The notes beneath the pieces are model-generated. The model ran no database searches. It was not told where the DNA came from and saw nothing but the letters and a program-made list of their open reading frames with translations. The position numbers and the translations under genes were made by a program. 64,000 nt of DNA from Paraburkholderia xenovorans LB400 (lineage in GTDB: Bacteria > Pseudomonadota > Gammaproteobacteria > Burkholderiales > Burkholderiaceae), in contig NC_007951.1 of NCBI RefSeq assembly GCF_000013645.1, positions 1,488,001 through 1,552,000 of the forward strand. Reading direction: 5' to 3'. Shown one piece after another: positions 43,580-52,191 of this stretch. The number at the start of each line of letters is the position of its first letter. The stretch's first letter is position 1.

Positions 43580-44617
43580 ATGGCCAGTTTGGACGTGTTT
43601 CACCAGGATGCGTTTACGACCATCCAACTGACGACCGCGGTCGACAAATACCCGTTTCAACCGACGGGCCTCGGCGATCTGAACATCTTCGAGCCGGACC
43701 CGATCCGCACGACGGCACTCGCGGTCGAACAGCGGCAAGGCAAGCTCGTCGTCGTCCCATTCAGCGAGCGTGGACAGGAAGGCACGCAACGTACGACGGA
43801 ACAGCGTGAAGCGCGTTACTTCAAGGTGCCGCGCATCATGCATGCCGACACGCTATACGCAAACGAAATCCAGGACATCCGCGCGTTCGGTACCGAGTCC
43901 GAGCTCATGCAGGTGCAGGCTGAAGTCGCGCGCCGTCTCAATGGACCCACGGGCCTCACGAGCAACATCGAGTACACGTGGGAGTACCACCGTCTGGCCG
44001 CCGTGCAGGGCATGCTGCTCGACGCCGACGGCACGGTGAAATACAACTGGTTCGACGAATTCGGCATTACGCCACCGAGCCTGGTTCCGTTCAATCTGTC
44101 CGCACAGACTCCCAACAGCCTACGGCCCATCGTCAATGGCATTCGCCGGACGATGGCGCGCAAAGCGCAGGGCGCATTTCTGCCGACGACGAAGATCTTT
44201 GCGTTGTGCGGCGACCTGTTCTACGACGAATTGACCAATCACACGGACGTGATTCGGACCTACCTGAACTGGAGTGCGGCATCGGAGCTGCGCGACGACA
44301 GCCAGGGTGCTGCGTTCGAAGCGTTCCCCTTCGCCGGCGTGACCTGGTCGAACTATCGCGGCTCGGACGACAACACGACGCTGAAGATTCCGGACGATGA
44401 GGTCCATTTCTTCCCGGTTGGCGCGCCGGGCGTCTTCCGGGTGGCGTACGCGCCTGGCGAATCGTTCGAATGGGTCAACACCCCGGGCAAGCCGATCTAT
44501 GTGATCCCGATCTACGATCGCGACCGCAACTCGTTCTGGAAGATGGAAGCGTATTCGTACCCGCTTCACATCTGCACGCGGCCGGAGGTTCTGCAAAAGG
44601 GCCACGCAGGCGCCTAA
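43580..44617 (+). CDS. major capsid protein E
   Basis: 345 residues, lambda gpE type (HK97 fold). Recognisable segments are FSERGQEGTQRTTEQREARYFKVPRI and the C-terminal YVIPIYDRDRNSFWKMEAYSYPLHICTRPEVL. It forms the icosahedral shell with the decoration protein. The gene is well separated from its neighbours and has CTGGAG upstream of the ATG. Confidence 0.96.
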   Translation: MASLDVFHQDAFTTIQLTTAVDKYPFQPTGLGDLNIFEPDPIRTTALAVEQRQGKLVVVPFSERGQEGTQRTTEQREARYFKVPRIMHADTLYANEIQDIRAFGTESELMQVQAEVARRLNGPTGLTSNIEYTWEYHRLAAVQGMLLDADGTVKYNWFDEFGITPPSLVPFNLSAQTPNSLRPIVNGIRRTMARKAQGAFLPTTKIFALCGDLFYDELTNHTDVIRTYLNWSAASELRDDSQGAAFEAFPFAGVTWSNYRGSDDNTTLKIPDDEVHFFPVGAPGVFRVAYAPGESFEWVNTPGKPIYVIPIYDRDRNSFWKMEAYSYPLHICTRPEVLQKGHAGA

Positions 44618-44620
44618 GCC

Positions 44621-44971
44621 GTGCCGTTCAACTGGCGCGCCGTCACCGACAAGATGAACGGCGTAGTGATGCAGACGTTCGGCGAGAACGTGCGTGTGCT
44701 GTATATGCCTGCGTCGGGGGCGACGCCCTACGAAGTTGACGGGGTGTTCGACGAGGCGTTCCTCGATCTAGTTGTTGTCGATGGCGTCCAGGTCGCGACC
44801 GTCCAGCCCCGACTCGGCATTCAGGTGTCGCAGTTCGAGGCAGCGCCTGTACAGGACGATCAGTTGCATATCAAACGCACTGGCCTGATCTACGTCGTGC
44901 GCGAGGCCCGGCTCGATGGATGGGGCGGGGGCGGTTTGATGCTCAATCTCATAGGTGGCGATGGTGGCTGA
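44621..44971 (+). CDS. head-tail joining protein (gpFII-like)
   Basis: 116 residues from a GTG three bases after the capsid stop. Beta-rich (VRVLYMP, VVVDGVQVATVQPRLGIQVSQFEAAPVQDDQLHI), ending in GLIYVVREARLDGWGG, the pattern of gpFII-like adaptors. It connects the gpW ring to the tail terminator. Confidence 0.75.
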   Translation: MPFNWRAVTDKMNGVVMQTFGENVRVLYMPASGATPYEVDGVFDEAFLDLVVVDGVQVATVQPRLGIQVSQFEAAPVQDDQLHIKRTGLIYVVREARLDGWGGGGLMLNLIGGDGG

Positions 44972-45572
44972 CCCAACTGGCCGGTCGACCATGCGAAAGA
45001 TGGTGGTGGCTGCATTTCAGGCGGCTGCAGCCGCGCCGACGATCCAGTCACCGGGAGACTGGAGCACGCCTCCGGCGAAGTTGCCGGCGATTCTGGTGCG
45101 TTGTGGTGATGACCAGAAGATATCCAACGGAAACATCGGCGAAACGCAGTTCAATACTGACCTCGTGATCGAGATCCGCGGCATCGTTTCTGGCCCATCC
45201 GGCGAGGCCGCACAGGACGCGCTCGAAGATCTCGGCGCAACGATCGAAGACATCCTGCTGCGCAACGTTGCCATTCGTGCGCAGACGCAGGACTTTCCGA
45301 TGATCGCGACGGTAACGGAGATCAAGTCGGAGGGTCGTCTGCATTTCGGCGCCGTGAGCATGGCAGTGCACTTCCAGATCTATGAGGCATTCGATCCGGA
45401 CGTGGAGACCACGCTCGAGCGAATGACCGTGACGGCTGATCTGAGAAATGTCTTCGACGCCAGCGGCACTTATCCCAACCCGCCTTTCCCCGACGCAGTT
45501 CAGCCAGCGCCGCGCACTTCGGGCCCCGACGGGCGCGCCGAGGGCGGCTTCGATATTGAACTTCCCCAATAG
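44961..45572 (+). CDS. putative tail terminator/minor tail protein
   Basis: 203 residues from the ATG at 44961; a GTG at 44955 is also in frame. Its start overlaps the joining-protein stop. The core VIEIRGIVSGPSGEAAQDALEDLGATIEDILLRN resembles gpU/gp37-type terminators that cap the tail. The Pro-rich C-terminus is extra. Assignment rests partly on position between head and sheath genes. Confidence 0.65.
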   Translation: MVADPTGRSTMRKMVVAAFQAAAAAPTIQSPGDWSTPPAKLPAILVRCGDDQKISNGNIGETQFNTDLVIEIRGIVSGPSGEAAQDALEDLGATIEDILLRNVAIRAQTQDFPMIATVTEIKSEGRLHFGAVSMAVHFQIYEAFDPDVETTLERMTVTADLRNVFDASGTYPNPPFPDAVQPAPRTSGPDGRAEGGFDIELPQ

Positions 45573-45581
45573 GAGCGACGC

Positions 45582-45782
45582 ATGTTCGTCAAACCCGCAC
45601 CGGGTCTGAAGATTCGCGACCCTGAACTGAAAGACCTGATTCCGGATGAAGGCCGGAACGTGTCGGACGACGATCTGTATTGGCACCGCCGCCTGCGCGA
45701 TGGTGACGTCGTCCTCGTTGAAAAATCGAATGCGTCGGCGGTTGCACAGCCCGCGCGTAACATCGGGAGCGAACAATCGTGA
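45582..45782 (+). CDS. DUF2635 family tail protein (Mu gp38-like)
   Basis: 66 residues. FVKPAPGLKIRDPELKDLIPDEGRNV with DDDLYWHRRLRDGDVVL is the DUF2635 signature. The family always precedes the sheath gene in Mu-like tails. Exact function unknown. Confidence 0.9.
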   Translation: MFVKPAPGLKIRDPELKDLIPDEGRNVSDDDLYWHRRLRDGDVVLVEKSNASAVAQPARNIGSEQS

Positions 45783-47275
45783 GCGTTCCGTTCAAGAATA
45801 TTCCTGCTGGCGATCAGATCCGCGTGCCGCTGTTTTACGCGGAGGTCGACAACAGCCAGGCCAATACCGCGACGCAGTCCCAGCGCGCGCTGATCATTGG
45901 CCAGATCACGGCCTCGGGTACCGGTACCCCCAATACGCCGACGATCTGCCAGGGCAAATCGGATGCGAAGACCGTCGGCGGCCCGGGCTCCATGCTCGCG
46001 CTGATGACTGCTGCGTATCGAGATAGCGATGACTTCGGAGAGGTCTGGTACTTGCCGCTCGCGGATGATGGCAGCGCAGTGGCCGCAACGGGTTCGATCA
46101 ATTTCACGGCGGCCGCGACGGCCGTAGGTGTGCTCTTCCTGTATCTCGCAGGTCAGCTGGTCACGCAGACGGTGAATGCTTCGCTTACCGCTGCGCAACT
46201 CGCAACGGCGCTGGTGGCGACAGTCAATGCCGCGACCGATCTGCCGGTAACAGCGGCCGTCGACGGCACGACCACGAGCAAGGTGAACTTTACGGCGAAG
46301 AACAAAGGCCTCGCCGGCAACGATATCGACATCAGCGTGAATTATCGCGGCACGGCCAATGGGGAAGTGACGCCGGCCGGCCTCACGTTCGCTATCACGG
46401 CAATGAGTGGGGGCCTGGTGAACCCTTCGCTGACGGCGGGTCTCGCCAACCTCGCAGATATGCCGTTCGACTTCATCGTCATGCCCTACACGGATGCGAC
46501 GTCACTCGATGCGGTCAAGTCTTTCCTCAACGACCAGAACGGGCGATGGGCATGGTCGAAAGGCATCTATGGGCATTTCTTTGCGATGTATCGCGGTACG
46601 GTCGGTGCTCTGACCACGTTCGGCGTGACGCGCAATGATCAGCATGGCAGTGTGATGGGCTTCAATGGTTCGCCGACGCCGGCGTGGGTGGGTGCGGCCG
46701 ATTTGTGTGGCGCTGTCGCCGTCTCGCTGCGTGCAGATCCGGGGCTCCCGCTTCAGACCGTCGCTCTCTCGACATTCCTTGCCCCGCCGGTCGCATCGCG
46801 CTTTGCGCTACCGGATCGCAATACGCTGCTGTTCGACGGTATTTCCACCTTCACCGTCGCCGACGACGGAACGGTCGCGATCGAAAATCTGATCACCACG
46901 TACCAGAAGAACGGCTTCGGACAGCCCGACAACAGCTATTTGCAGGTCGAGACGCTATTCCTGCTGATGTATGTGATCCGACGGCTGAAAGGCGTCGTCA
47001 CCAGCAAATATGGCCGCAAGAAACTGGCAGCGAACGGCACGCGCTTCGCACCGGGCGCGAACATCGTCACGCCCAACATCATCCGGGCCGATCAGATCGC
47101 TGAGTATCAGGCGATGGAATTCGAGGGATATGTCCAGAACAGTGATGCGTTTGCCGCGGGCCTGATCGTCGAGCAGGACGCCCAGAACCCGAGCCGCATT
47201 AACGAGCTGTGGGACGGCGTTCTCATCGACGGACTGCGAATCTTCGCGCTGCTTGCCCAGTTCCGCCTCAGTTGA
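45779..47275 (+). CDS. contractile tail sheath protein (Mu gpL-like)
   Basis: 498 residues from a GTG overlapping the previous stop. The C-terminal fold (LPDRNTLLFDGISTFTVADDGTVAIENLITTYQ, then RFAPGANIVTPNIIRADQIAEY and NPSRINELWDGVLIDGLRIFALLAQF) is that of sheath proteins. Its presence shows a myovirus tail, in contrast to the lambda-like head. Confidence 0.94.
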   Translation: MSVPFKNIPAGDQIRVPLFYAEVDNSQANTATQSQRALIIGQITASGTGTPNTPTICQGKSDAKTVGGPGSMLALMTAAYRDSDDFGEVWYLPLADDGSAVAATGSINFTAAATAVGVLFLYLAGQLVTQTVNASLTAAQLATALVATVNAATDLPVTAAVDGTTTSKVNFTAKNKGLAGNDIDISVNYRGTANGEVTPAGLTFAITAMSGGLVNPSLTAGLANLADMPFDFIVMPYTDATSLDAVKSFLNDQNGRWAWSKGIYGHFFAMYRGTVGALTTFGVTRNDQHGSVMGFNGSPTPAWVGAADLCGAVAVSLRADPGLPLQTVALSTFLAPPVASRFALPDRNTLLFDGISTFTVADDGTVAIENLITTYQKNGFGQPDNSYLQVETLFLLMYVIRRLKGVVTSKYGRKKLAANGTRFAPGANIVTPNIIRADQIAEYQAMEFEGYVQNSDAFAAGLIVEQDAQNPSRINELWDGVLIDGLRIFALLAQFRLS

Positions 47276-47276
47276 T

Positions 47277-47879
47277 ATGGAGTTGAAGTTTTGCCCGGGC
47301 TGCTGCACCGAGAAGGCAGCAACCTCAGAAAATTTCAGTCGTAATCGGCGAACGCGCGACGGACTTGCTTGTTACTGCAAGCCGTGCTATTCGGCTCGAT
47401 ATCGGGATTTCTATGCGGCTAACCGGGCGAGGGAGGTGGAGCGCGGCATTGCCTGCGTCCGCAAACGCCGGGCCGAGAGACCGGAGTATGACCGGGCGTT
47501 GAGTCGAGAAGCGAAGCGACGGGAACTTTCGGATCCAGTGAAATATGCCGAGCATCTCGCTCGTGGCAATGCATGGCGGATGGCGAATCCCGACAAAGCG
47601 AAGGCTTTTAAGCACAACCAAAAGCCGTTTCGGGCTGCCCGTGCAGCAGCCCGAAAAGCGAGGCTGAGCCAAGCTTCGCCGCCATGGGTTGATCTGGACG
47701 CAATCCGGTCGATCTATGAAGAGGCAGCCCGGATCACGATGGAAACTGGCATTACGCACGAGGTCGATCACATTGTTCCGGTCATGGGCCGCACAGTCTG
47801 CGGGTTGCATGTCCCGTGGAACCTTCGGGTCATTCCTGCGACGCTGAATAGGAAGAAGTCAAATCGTTTCAATGAGTAA
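47277..47879 (+). CDS. HNH endonuclease, free-standing insertion
   Basis: 200 residues from the ATG at 47277, one base after the sheath stop. An N-terminal zinc ribbon (CPGC...CYCKPC) and a C-terminal HNH core (EVDHIVPVMGRTVCGLHVPWNLRVIPATLNRKKSNRF) are intact. It splits the usual sheath-tube gene pair, the behaviour of a homing endonuclease lodged next to a conserved target. Lys/Arg-rich middle for DNA contact. Confidence 0.9.
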   Translation: MELKFCPGCCTEKAATSENFSRNRRTRDGLACYCKPCYSARYRDFYAANRAREVERGIACVRKRRAERPEYDRALSREAKRRELSDPVKYAEHLARGNAWRMANPDKAKAFKHNQKPFRAARAAARKARLSQASPPWVDLDAIRSIYEEAARITMETGITHEVDHIVPVMGRTVCGLHVPWNLRVIPATLNRKKSNRFNE

Positions 47880-47905
47880 CTTGCTTCGGATCTTTTGCAG
47901 CCAAC

Positions 47906-47925
47906 ACCGCCTTCGGGCGGTTTTT
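47906..47925 (+). terminator. rho-independent terminator between sheath/HNH and tube genes
   Basis: ACCGCC-TTCG-GGCGGT, then TTTTTCTTTTT. A UUCG-type tetraloop on a six-pair stem. It separates tail sheath from tube and may tune their ratio. Confidence 0.85.
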
Positions 47926-47942
47926 CTTTTTGCGAGCCATAA

Positions 47943-48311
47943 ATGTCGAATACCACGAACCGCATTGCCGGGACGGCGTATCTGACGGTGGACGGGACGA
48001 CCTACACCGTTGCTGGCGACTTCGAGTACGACCCTAGCTCCGTCACCCGCGAAACGCTATCCGGGCAGTCGGGTGTCGACGGTTTCAGCGAGAAGCCGAA
48101 GCCCGGCCAGATCAAGGCGACGCTGCGCGATATGAGAGGGCTGTCGCTCGCCGCAATCAATGCGATGGACGACGTGACTGTCGTCGCTGAGCTGGCGAAT
48201 GGCAAAACGATCATCGGCCGCAATATGTGGACCGTCGATCCTCAAGGCTCGAAGGCCGAAGACGCGACGAATCCTGTCACGTGGGAAGGCCCGAGCGTAA
48301 CGGAGAACTGA
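47943..48311 (+). CDS. tail tube protein (Mu gpM-like)
   Basis: 122 residues. RIAGTAYLTVDGTTYTVAGDFEYDPSSVTRETLSGQSGVDGF with KPGQIKATLRDMRGLSL is the tube signature. It polymerises inside the sheath. Normally directly after the sheath gene; here the HNH gene and a terminator intervene. Confidence 0.94.
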   Translation: MSNTTNRIAGTAYLTVDGTTYTVAGDFEYDPSSVTRETLSGQSGVDGFSEKPKPGQIKATLRDMRGLSLAAINAMDDVTVVAELANGKTIIGRNMWTVDPQGSKAEDATNPVTWEGPSVTEN

Positions 48312-48314
48312 TCG

Positions 48315-48875
48315 GTGGAAACATCCAGAACAATCGTTTTCCGCAAGCCGATCACCGCCGGTGCGGGCGCGGGAGCCAGGACGTACGACTCGGTGACCTT
48401 GCGCGAGCCGCTGGCAGGTGATTACGAGACGGCCGAGAAGAACGCGGGCAAATATGGGCTCGTTGTTGCGTTAATCGCGACCGTTTCGGGCGTGCCGATC
48501 GATGCTGTCGACCAGATGTATGGCAGTCAGATCGAAGAGGCGGAAGACTTCTTCGCCGTGTTCGCTGAGGGCGTCAGTCCCACGGAAAAGCGCAGCGACG
48601 ATGAGATGACGCTGCCGCTTCAGCAACCAGTCAAGCTCACCGAGGACGATACCGGCCTGAATGCCGCGTCGCTCGATCTCAGCGAGCCAACCAATCTTCA
48701 GCGCCGCAAGGCGCGCGCCGCGGGCGGCCCGTTTGCCGCTTCGATCGCGCTGATTTCCGATGTCGCGAAGGTGCCCAGGAAGACCGTCCGGGCGATGTGC
48801 GCTCGCGATTTTCTGACCGCCGTGGGTTATTTCAACGGTTTTCAGATCGGGCGGCGGCCGGGCTCGGACGACTGA
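48315..48875 (+). CDS. tail assembly chaperone (gp41-like), short form
   Basis: 186 residues from a GTG at 48315. TIVFRKPITAGAGAGARTYDSVTLREPLAGDYETAEKNAG is typical of tail assembly chaperones. An Ala-rich helical C-terminus leads to a stop at 48875. The downstream frame at 48842-49051 is open in -1 and has no ribosome site, so a frameshifted long form is expected, as in most contractile and siphovirus tails. Confidence 0.85.
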   Translation: METSRTIVFRKPITAGAGAGARTYDSVTLREPLAGDYETAEKNAGKYGLVVALIATVSGVPIDAVDQMYGSQIEEAEDFFAVFAEGVSPTEKRSDDEMTLPLQQPVKLTEDDTGLNAASLDLSEPTNLQRRKARAAGGPFAASIALISDVAKVPRKTVRAMCARDFLTAVGYFNGFQIGRRPGSDD

Positions 48876-49051
48876 TCGCCGCCGAAGCTACATACGTGCC
48901 GGACGATTGGGAGCAATGGATAGCGGACATCGCTCATTTCTGGGGCATTCCGCCTTCCGGCGTCTGGGCAATGACCTGGTCCGAAACAGAGTGGCACCTG
49001 AAGGAAGCGCTGAGGATCCGCGGCGCGACTGGAACACCTCATGGCCAATAA
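48842..49051 (+). CDS. -1 frameshift extension of the tail assembly chaperone
   Basis: In the -1 frame the sequence continues SDRAAAGLGRLIAAEATYVPDD, then WEQWIADIAHFWGIPPSGVWAMTWSE to 49051. The latter part is the acidic, Trp-rich gp42/E'-like domain. A run of four T's at 48839-48842 (codon TTT preceded by T) is the likeliest slip site. The product would be about 245 residues. Confidence 0.65.
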   Translation, partial: SDRAAAGLGRLIAAEATYVPDDWEQWIADIAHFWGIPPSGVWAMTWSETEWHLKEALRIRGATGTPHGQ

Positions 49052-50765
49052 GATTCAGTTCGTCATCACCGCGGTCGATCGCGCGACGTCCACCGTGCGT
49101 AAGGTCAAAGGATCGATCGCGGGCACGATTGCACCGGTCACCGACCTCGGCAAATCGCTCGGCGCGCTAAGCCGTGAAACCGGGCTGTCGCGGCTGACGG
49201 GCGGCCTGCTGTCGGCGGCGCGCGCGGCCGGTTCTCTGGCAGGAAAGGTGGCGATGATTGCCACGCCGCTCGGGTTGCTCGGCGGCCTCGGTTCGATCGC
49301 CGGCCTGGCGGCTTTGATTACCGGGTGGGGACGTGCGGGCCAGGAGCTCGACCGCACGTCGTCGATCATCGGGATTGGTACGACCGAACTGCAGCAGTAT
49401 CGTGGCGTCGCGAGACTGGCGGGCCTGGACACGGAGAGCATGGACGCTTCTCTCCAGCAGCTCGGCGACACGATGCAGGGCGCCGTGAACGGGCGCGCTC
49501 CCCAGGCGCTTGCGCTGATGAGCGCCTGGCGAATCGGGCTGCACAAGACGGCCGACGGCGCCGTTGACACGTCGCGTGCGCTGCTGGACGTATCGAAGGC
49601 TATCCAGTCGAATATGCGGGCCGGAGGCACCATCCAGTCGGCGCGCCAGATTGCACAGGCGTTCGGCGTCGAATCGCTGCTACCCCTGCTGATAAAGGGG
49701 CCGGCCGCCATTCAGGAGCTGGTGCGGCAGTTCGATCAGTTGCACGCGACTATGGACGGCCAGTCGATCAGGCAGGCCGACGAGTACGCGCAGAACATTT
49801 CGAAGCTCGAGATATCGGTCGAGTCGCTGCGCAATTCGCTGGGCAATGCGCTGATCCCGGTGCTGCAGCCGGCTATCGAGCTGATGACCGAATGGCTCGC
49901 GGTGCCGGAGAACAAGCAGAAGATCGTTGCCGGCCTTGCCGGCGCAGTGCGCTGGCTGTCCGAAGAAGTCAAAAGTTTCGACTGGGACAAGGCGAAGAAG
50001 GGTGCGAGCGAGTTCTTCGACCTCGTGTCGCGTTCGTACGAACTGCTCGTTCGCGTGAGCAATGCCGCGTCACGGGTGGGCGAGGGCGCGGAGCGCTTTG
50101 GCAACGCCCTTAGGGGCAATGGTCTGAGCACTAACGCCGAGCTTGCTGCCGGCGTCAATGGCAACACCACGCAGGCAGTGAAGTTTTTCGAGTCCCGTGG
50201 CTGGAGTCATGCGCAGGCGCTCGGCATCGCTGCGAACCTGCAGGCGGAAAGCGGCGTCGACCCAACCGCCGAAGGGGACAACGGCCAGGCGTACGGTATT
50301 GCGCAATGGCACAAAGACCGGCAGGCCGCCTTCCAGAAATGGGCCGGAAACTGGATTGGTAATTCGACGCTCGAGCAACAGCTTGGCTTCGTCGACTACG
50401 AACTGCGCAACGGGGGAGAAAGTCAGGCCGGCGCAGCGCTCAGCAAAGCGACCACTCCGGAGCAGGCCGCAGACGTCGTCTCGCGCCTATACGAGCGTCC
50501 GACGAATGTCGAAGGGGAGGCTGCAGCTCGCGCTCAGTTCGCAGGGCAGCTCAGCGGTATCTACGGCCCTTCTTCGATCGTTCAGGCCAATCAGCCGGCG
50601 CCCGATCCGACGCAAGCCTCTCTGGGCCCTGGCGAGTCAGTAGTCAAGGTCGATATCAGCCTGAAAGGTGCGCCGCATGGCACGCGCACATCCGTACGCT
50701 CGTCGCGTAACGTCAACGCGAACGTCCGGACCGGCACTACGATGGATCTGGGAGCAGCAACATGA
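49041..50765 (+). CDS. tail tape measure protein with tail-lysozyme domain
   Basis: 574 residues. Long helical N-terminus with hydrophobic stretches (about residues 65-95), a helical rod, and a C-terminal phage_tail_lysozyme domain (TQAVKFFESRGWSHAQAL, GIAANLQAESG, GDNGQAYGIAQWHKDR; about residues 375-475). It sets tail length and cuts peptidoglycan at entry. Short for a tape measure, so a tail of moderate length is expected. Confidence 0.9.
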   Translation: MANKIQFVITAVDRATSTVRKVKGSIAGTIAPVTDLGKSLGALSRETGLSRLTGGLLSAARAAGSLAGKVAMIATPLGLLGGLGSIAGLAALITGWGRAGQELDRTSSIIGIGTTELQQYRGVARLAGLDTESMDASLQQLGDTMQGAVNGRAPQALALMSAWRIGLHKTADGAVDTSRALLDVSKAIQSNMRAGGTIQSARQIAQAFGVESLLPLLIKGPAAIQELVRQFDQLHATMDGQSIRQADEYAQNISKLEISVESLRNSLGNALIPVLQPAIELMTEWLAVPENKQKIVAGLAGAVRWLSEEVKSFDWDKAKKGASEFFDLVSRSYELLVRVSNAASRVGEGAERFGNALRGNGLSTNAELAAGVNGNTTQAVKFFESRGWSHAQALGIAANLQAESGVDPTAEGDNGQAYGIAQWHKDRQAAFQKWAGNWIGNSTLEQQLGFVDYELRNGGESQAGAALSKATTPEQAADVVSRLYERPTNVEGEAAARAQFAGQLSGIYGPSSIVQANQPAPDPTQASLGPGESVVKVDISLKGAPHGTRTSVRSSRNVNANVRTGTTMDLGAAT

Positions 50766-52189
50766 ATATCGGAGGGGGCGCAGGCGCCGTACTCGGCGCG
50801 ACGTCGGGAATCTCCAATCTCGCGAGTTCGCTGGCGGCGCGGCTCGGCGGATCGATCGGAAGCTATTTTGAACAGCTGCGGCCGGCGTCGTTTCGTGGCT
50901 TACCGTTCGTCTCGCTCGCTGCCGACGGAACGTTCGGCCGACGCAACGCGATACACGAATACCCGAAGCGCGATAAGCCGTGGGTGGAGGACATGGGCCG
51001 CGCGTCTCGTCGTTTCCAGGTGACTGGTTATCTGGTCGGCAACTATGTCATCCAGATGCGCGACGCCATGATCGAGATGTGTGAAACGGAGGATTCTGGC
51101 GAGCTTATCCATCCGACATACGGGCGCCGAACCGTTAGCGTGATGGAGTTTCGCGTCATCGAACGGTGGGACAAGGGGCGCTATTTCGAGCTGCAATTCG
51201 ATTTTGTTGAAAGCGGTGACCGCCTTTTCCCGACGGCGGACAACGCGACGACGAGTTTAATTTCGTCGGCAGTGTATGCGCTCGGCCTGTCAAGCGCCGC
51301 CGAGTTTGCATCGCGCGTGCTCTCGACGTTGTCCTACGGTGCGTCAATCGTCGGGACGGCTGTGAGCACGGCGCTCACGTGGTACACGAATGCGAAAAAC
51401 ATCGTCGGCGACGCGCGCAATCTGATCCGCCTCGTTTTCGATCTTCCCGGGTCGTTCGGCCGTTTTGCCGGCAGCGCGACCGTCCCGACGTTCAGCAAAT
51501 ACCCAGGCGCACCGGCGCAATCTTCCTCGTTGACGGTGGATCAACTCATCGCTCAGGCGACGCAGGCCCGCACAGCGGTTACGGGCGCCGCCGGTGTGCT
51601 GGCGTCCGCGGCCGCCGGCCTGGACTCGAGCTCGACCGATGCATTTGCCGCCGCGGCGCGCGGTGTCGCGGACGCGGTTCTGGCAGCAGCGCCGGCGCCG
51701 GCCGACGGAATCCGGTTGCTCACGTCACTCGCCAGCTTTCAGCCAGCGATGCCCACGACGGCGTCCGTGATCGGCACGAGTATGGCGACGATGCAATCCG
51801 CGTGCGGAGATCTGTTTCGCCGCGCGGCGATCGGAAGCGTCGCGCTCGCGGCGTCGACATATCAACCGACGTCGGCCGATGACGCTGCCAGCGTGCGCGA
51901 TGCTGTCACTGCATTGATTGACAGCGAGATCGAGGTCGCGGGGAATCAGGGCGAGGACGATGCATACGGAGCATTGCGCTCGCTGCGCGCGGCCATCGTC
52001 CAGGACCTGAACAAGCGCGGCGCCGGGCTCGCAGCGATCAGGACGTTCAACATGAAGGCGAATCAGCCGGCCCTCGTGCTCGCCCATCGCATCTATCGCG
52101 ATGCGGGCCGTGCCGATGAGCTCGTTACCCAGGCAAATCCTATTCATCCAGCGTTCATGCCGCAGACTTTTCGCGCGCTTTCCTCCTGA
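50762..52189 (+). CDS. DNA circularisation protein (Mu gpN-like)
   Basis: 475 residues. The N-terminal ~100 residues (FRGLPFVSLAADGTFGRRNAIHEYPKRDKPWVEDMGR, RRFQVTGYLVG) are the DNA_circ_N domain. The Ala-rich helical remainder is typical. Part of the tail hub/baseplate; overlaps the tape measure stop by four bases. Confidence 0.92.
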   Translation: MNIGGGAGAVLGATSGISNLASSLAARLGGSIGSYFEQLRPASFRGLPFVSLAADGTFGRRNAIHEYPKRDKPWVEDMGRASRRFQVTGYLVGNYVIQMRDAMIEMCETEDSGELIHPTYGRRTVSVMEFRVIERWDKGRYFELQFDFVESGDRLFPTADNATTSLISSAVYALGLSSAAEFASRVLSTLSYGASIVGTAVSTALTWYTNAKNIVGDARNLIRLVFDLPGSFGRFAGSATVPTFSKYPGAPAQSSSLTVDQLIAQATQARTAVTGAAGVLASAAAGLDSSSTDAFAAAARGVADAVLAAAPAPADGIRLLTSLASFQPAMPTTASVIGTSMATMQSACGDLFRRAAIGSVALAASTYQPTSADDAASVRDAVTALIDSEIEVAGNQGEDDAYGALRSLRAAIVQDLNKRGAGLAAIRTFNMKANQPALVLAHRIYRDAGRADELVTQANPIHPAFMPQTFRALSS

Positions 52190-52191
52190 GT

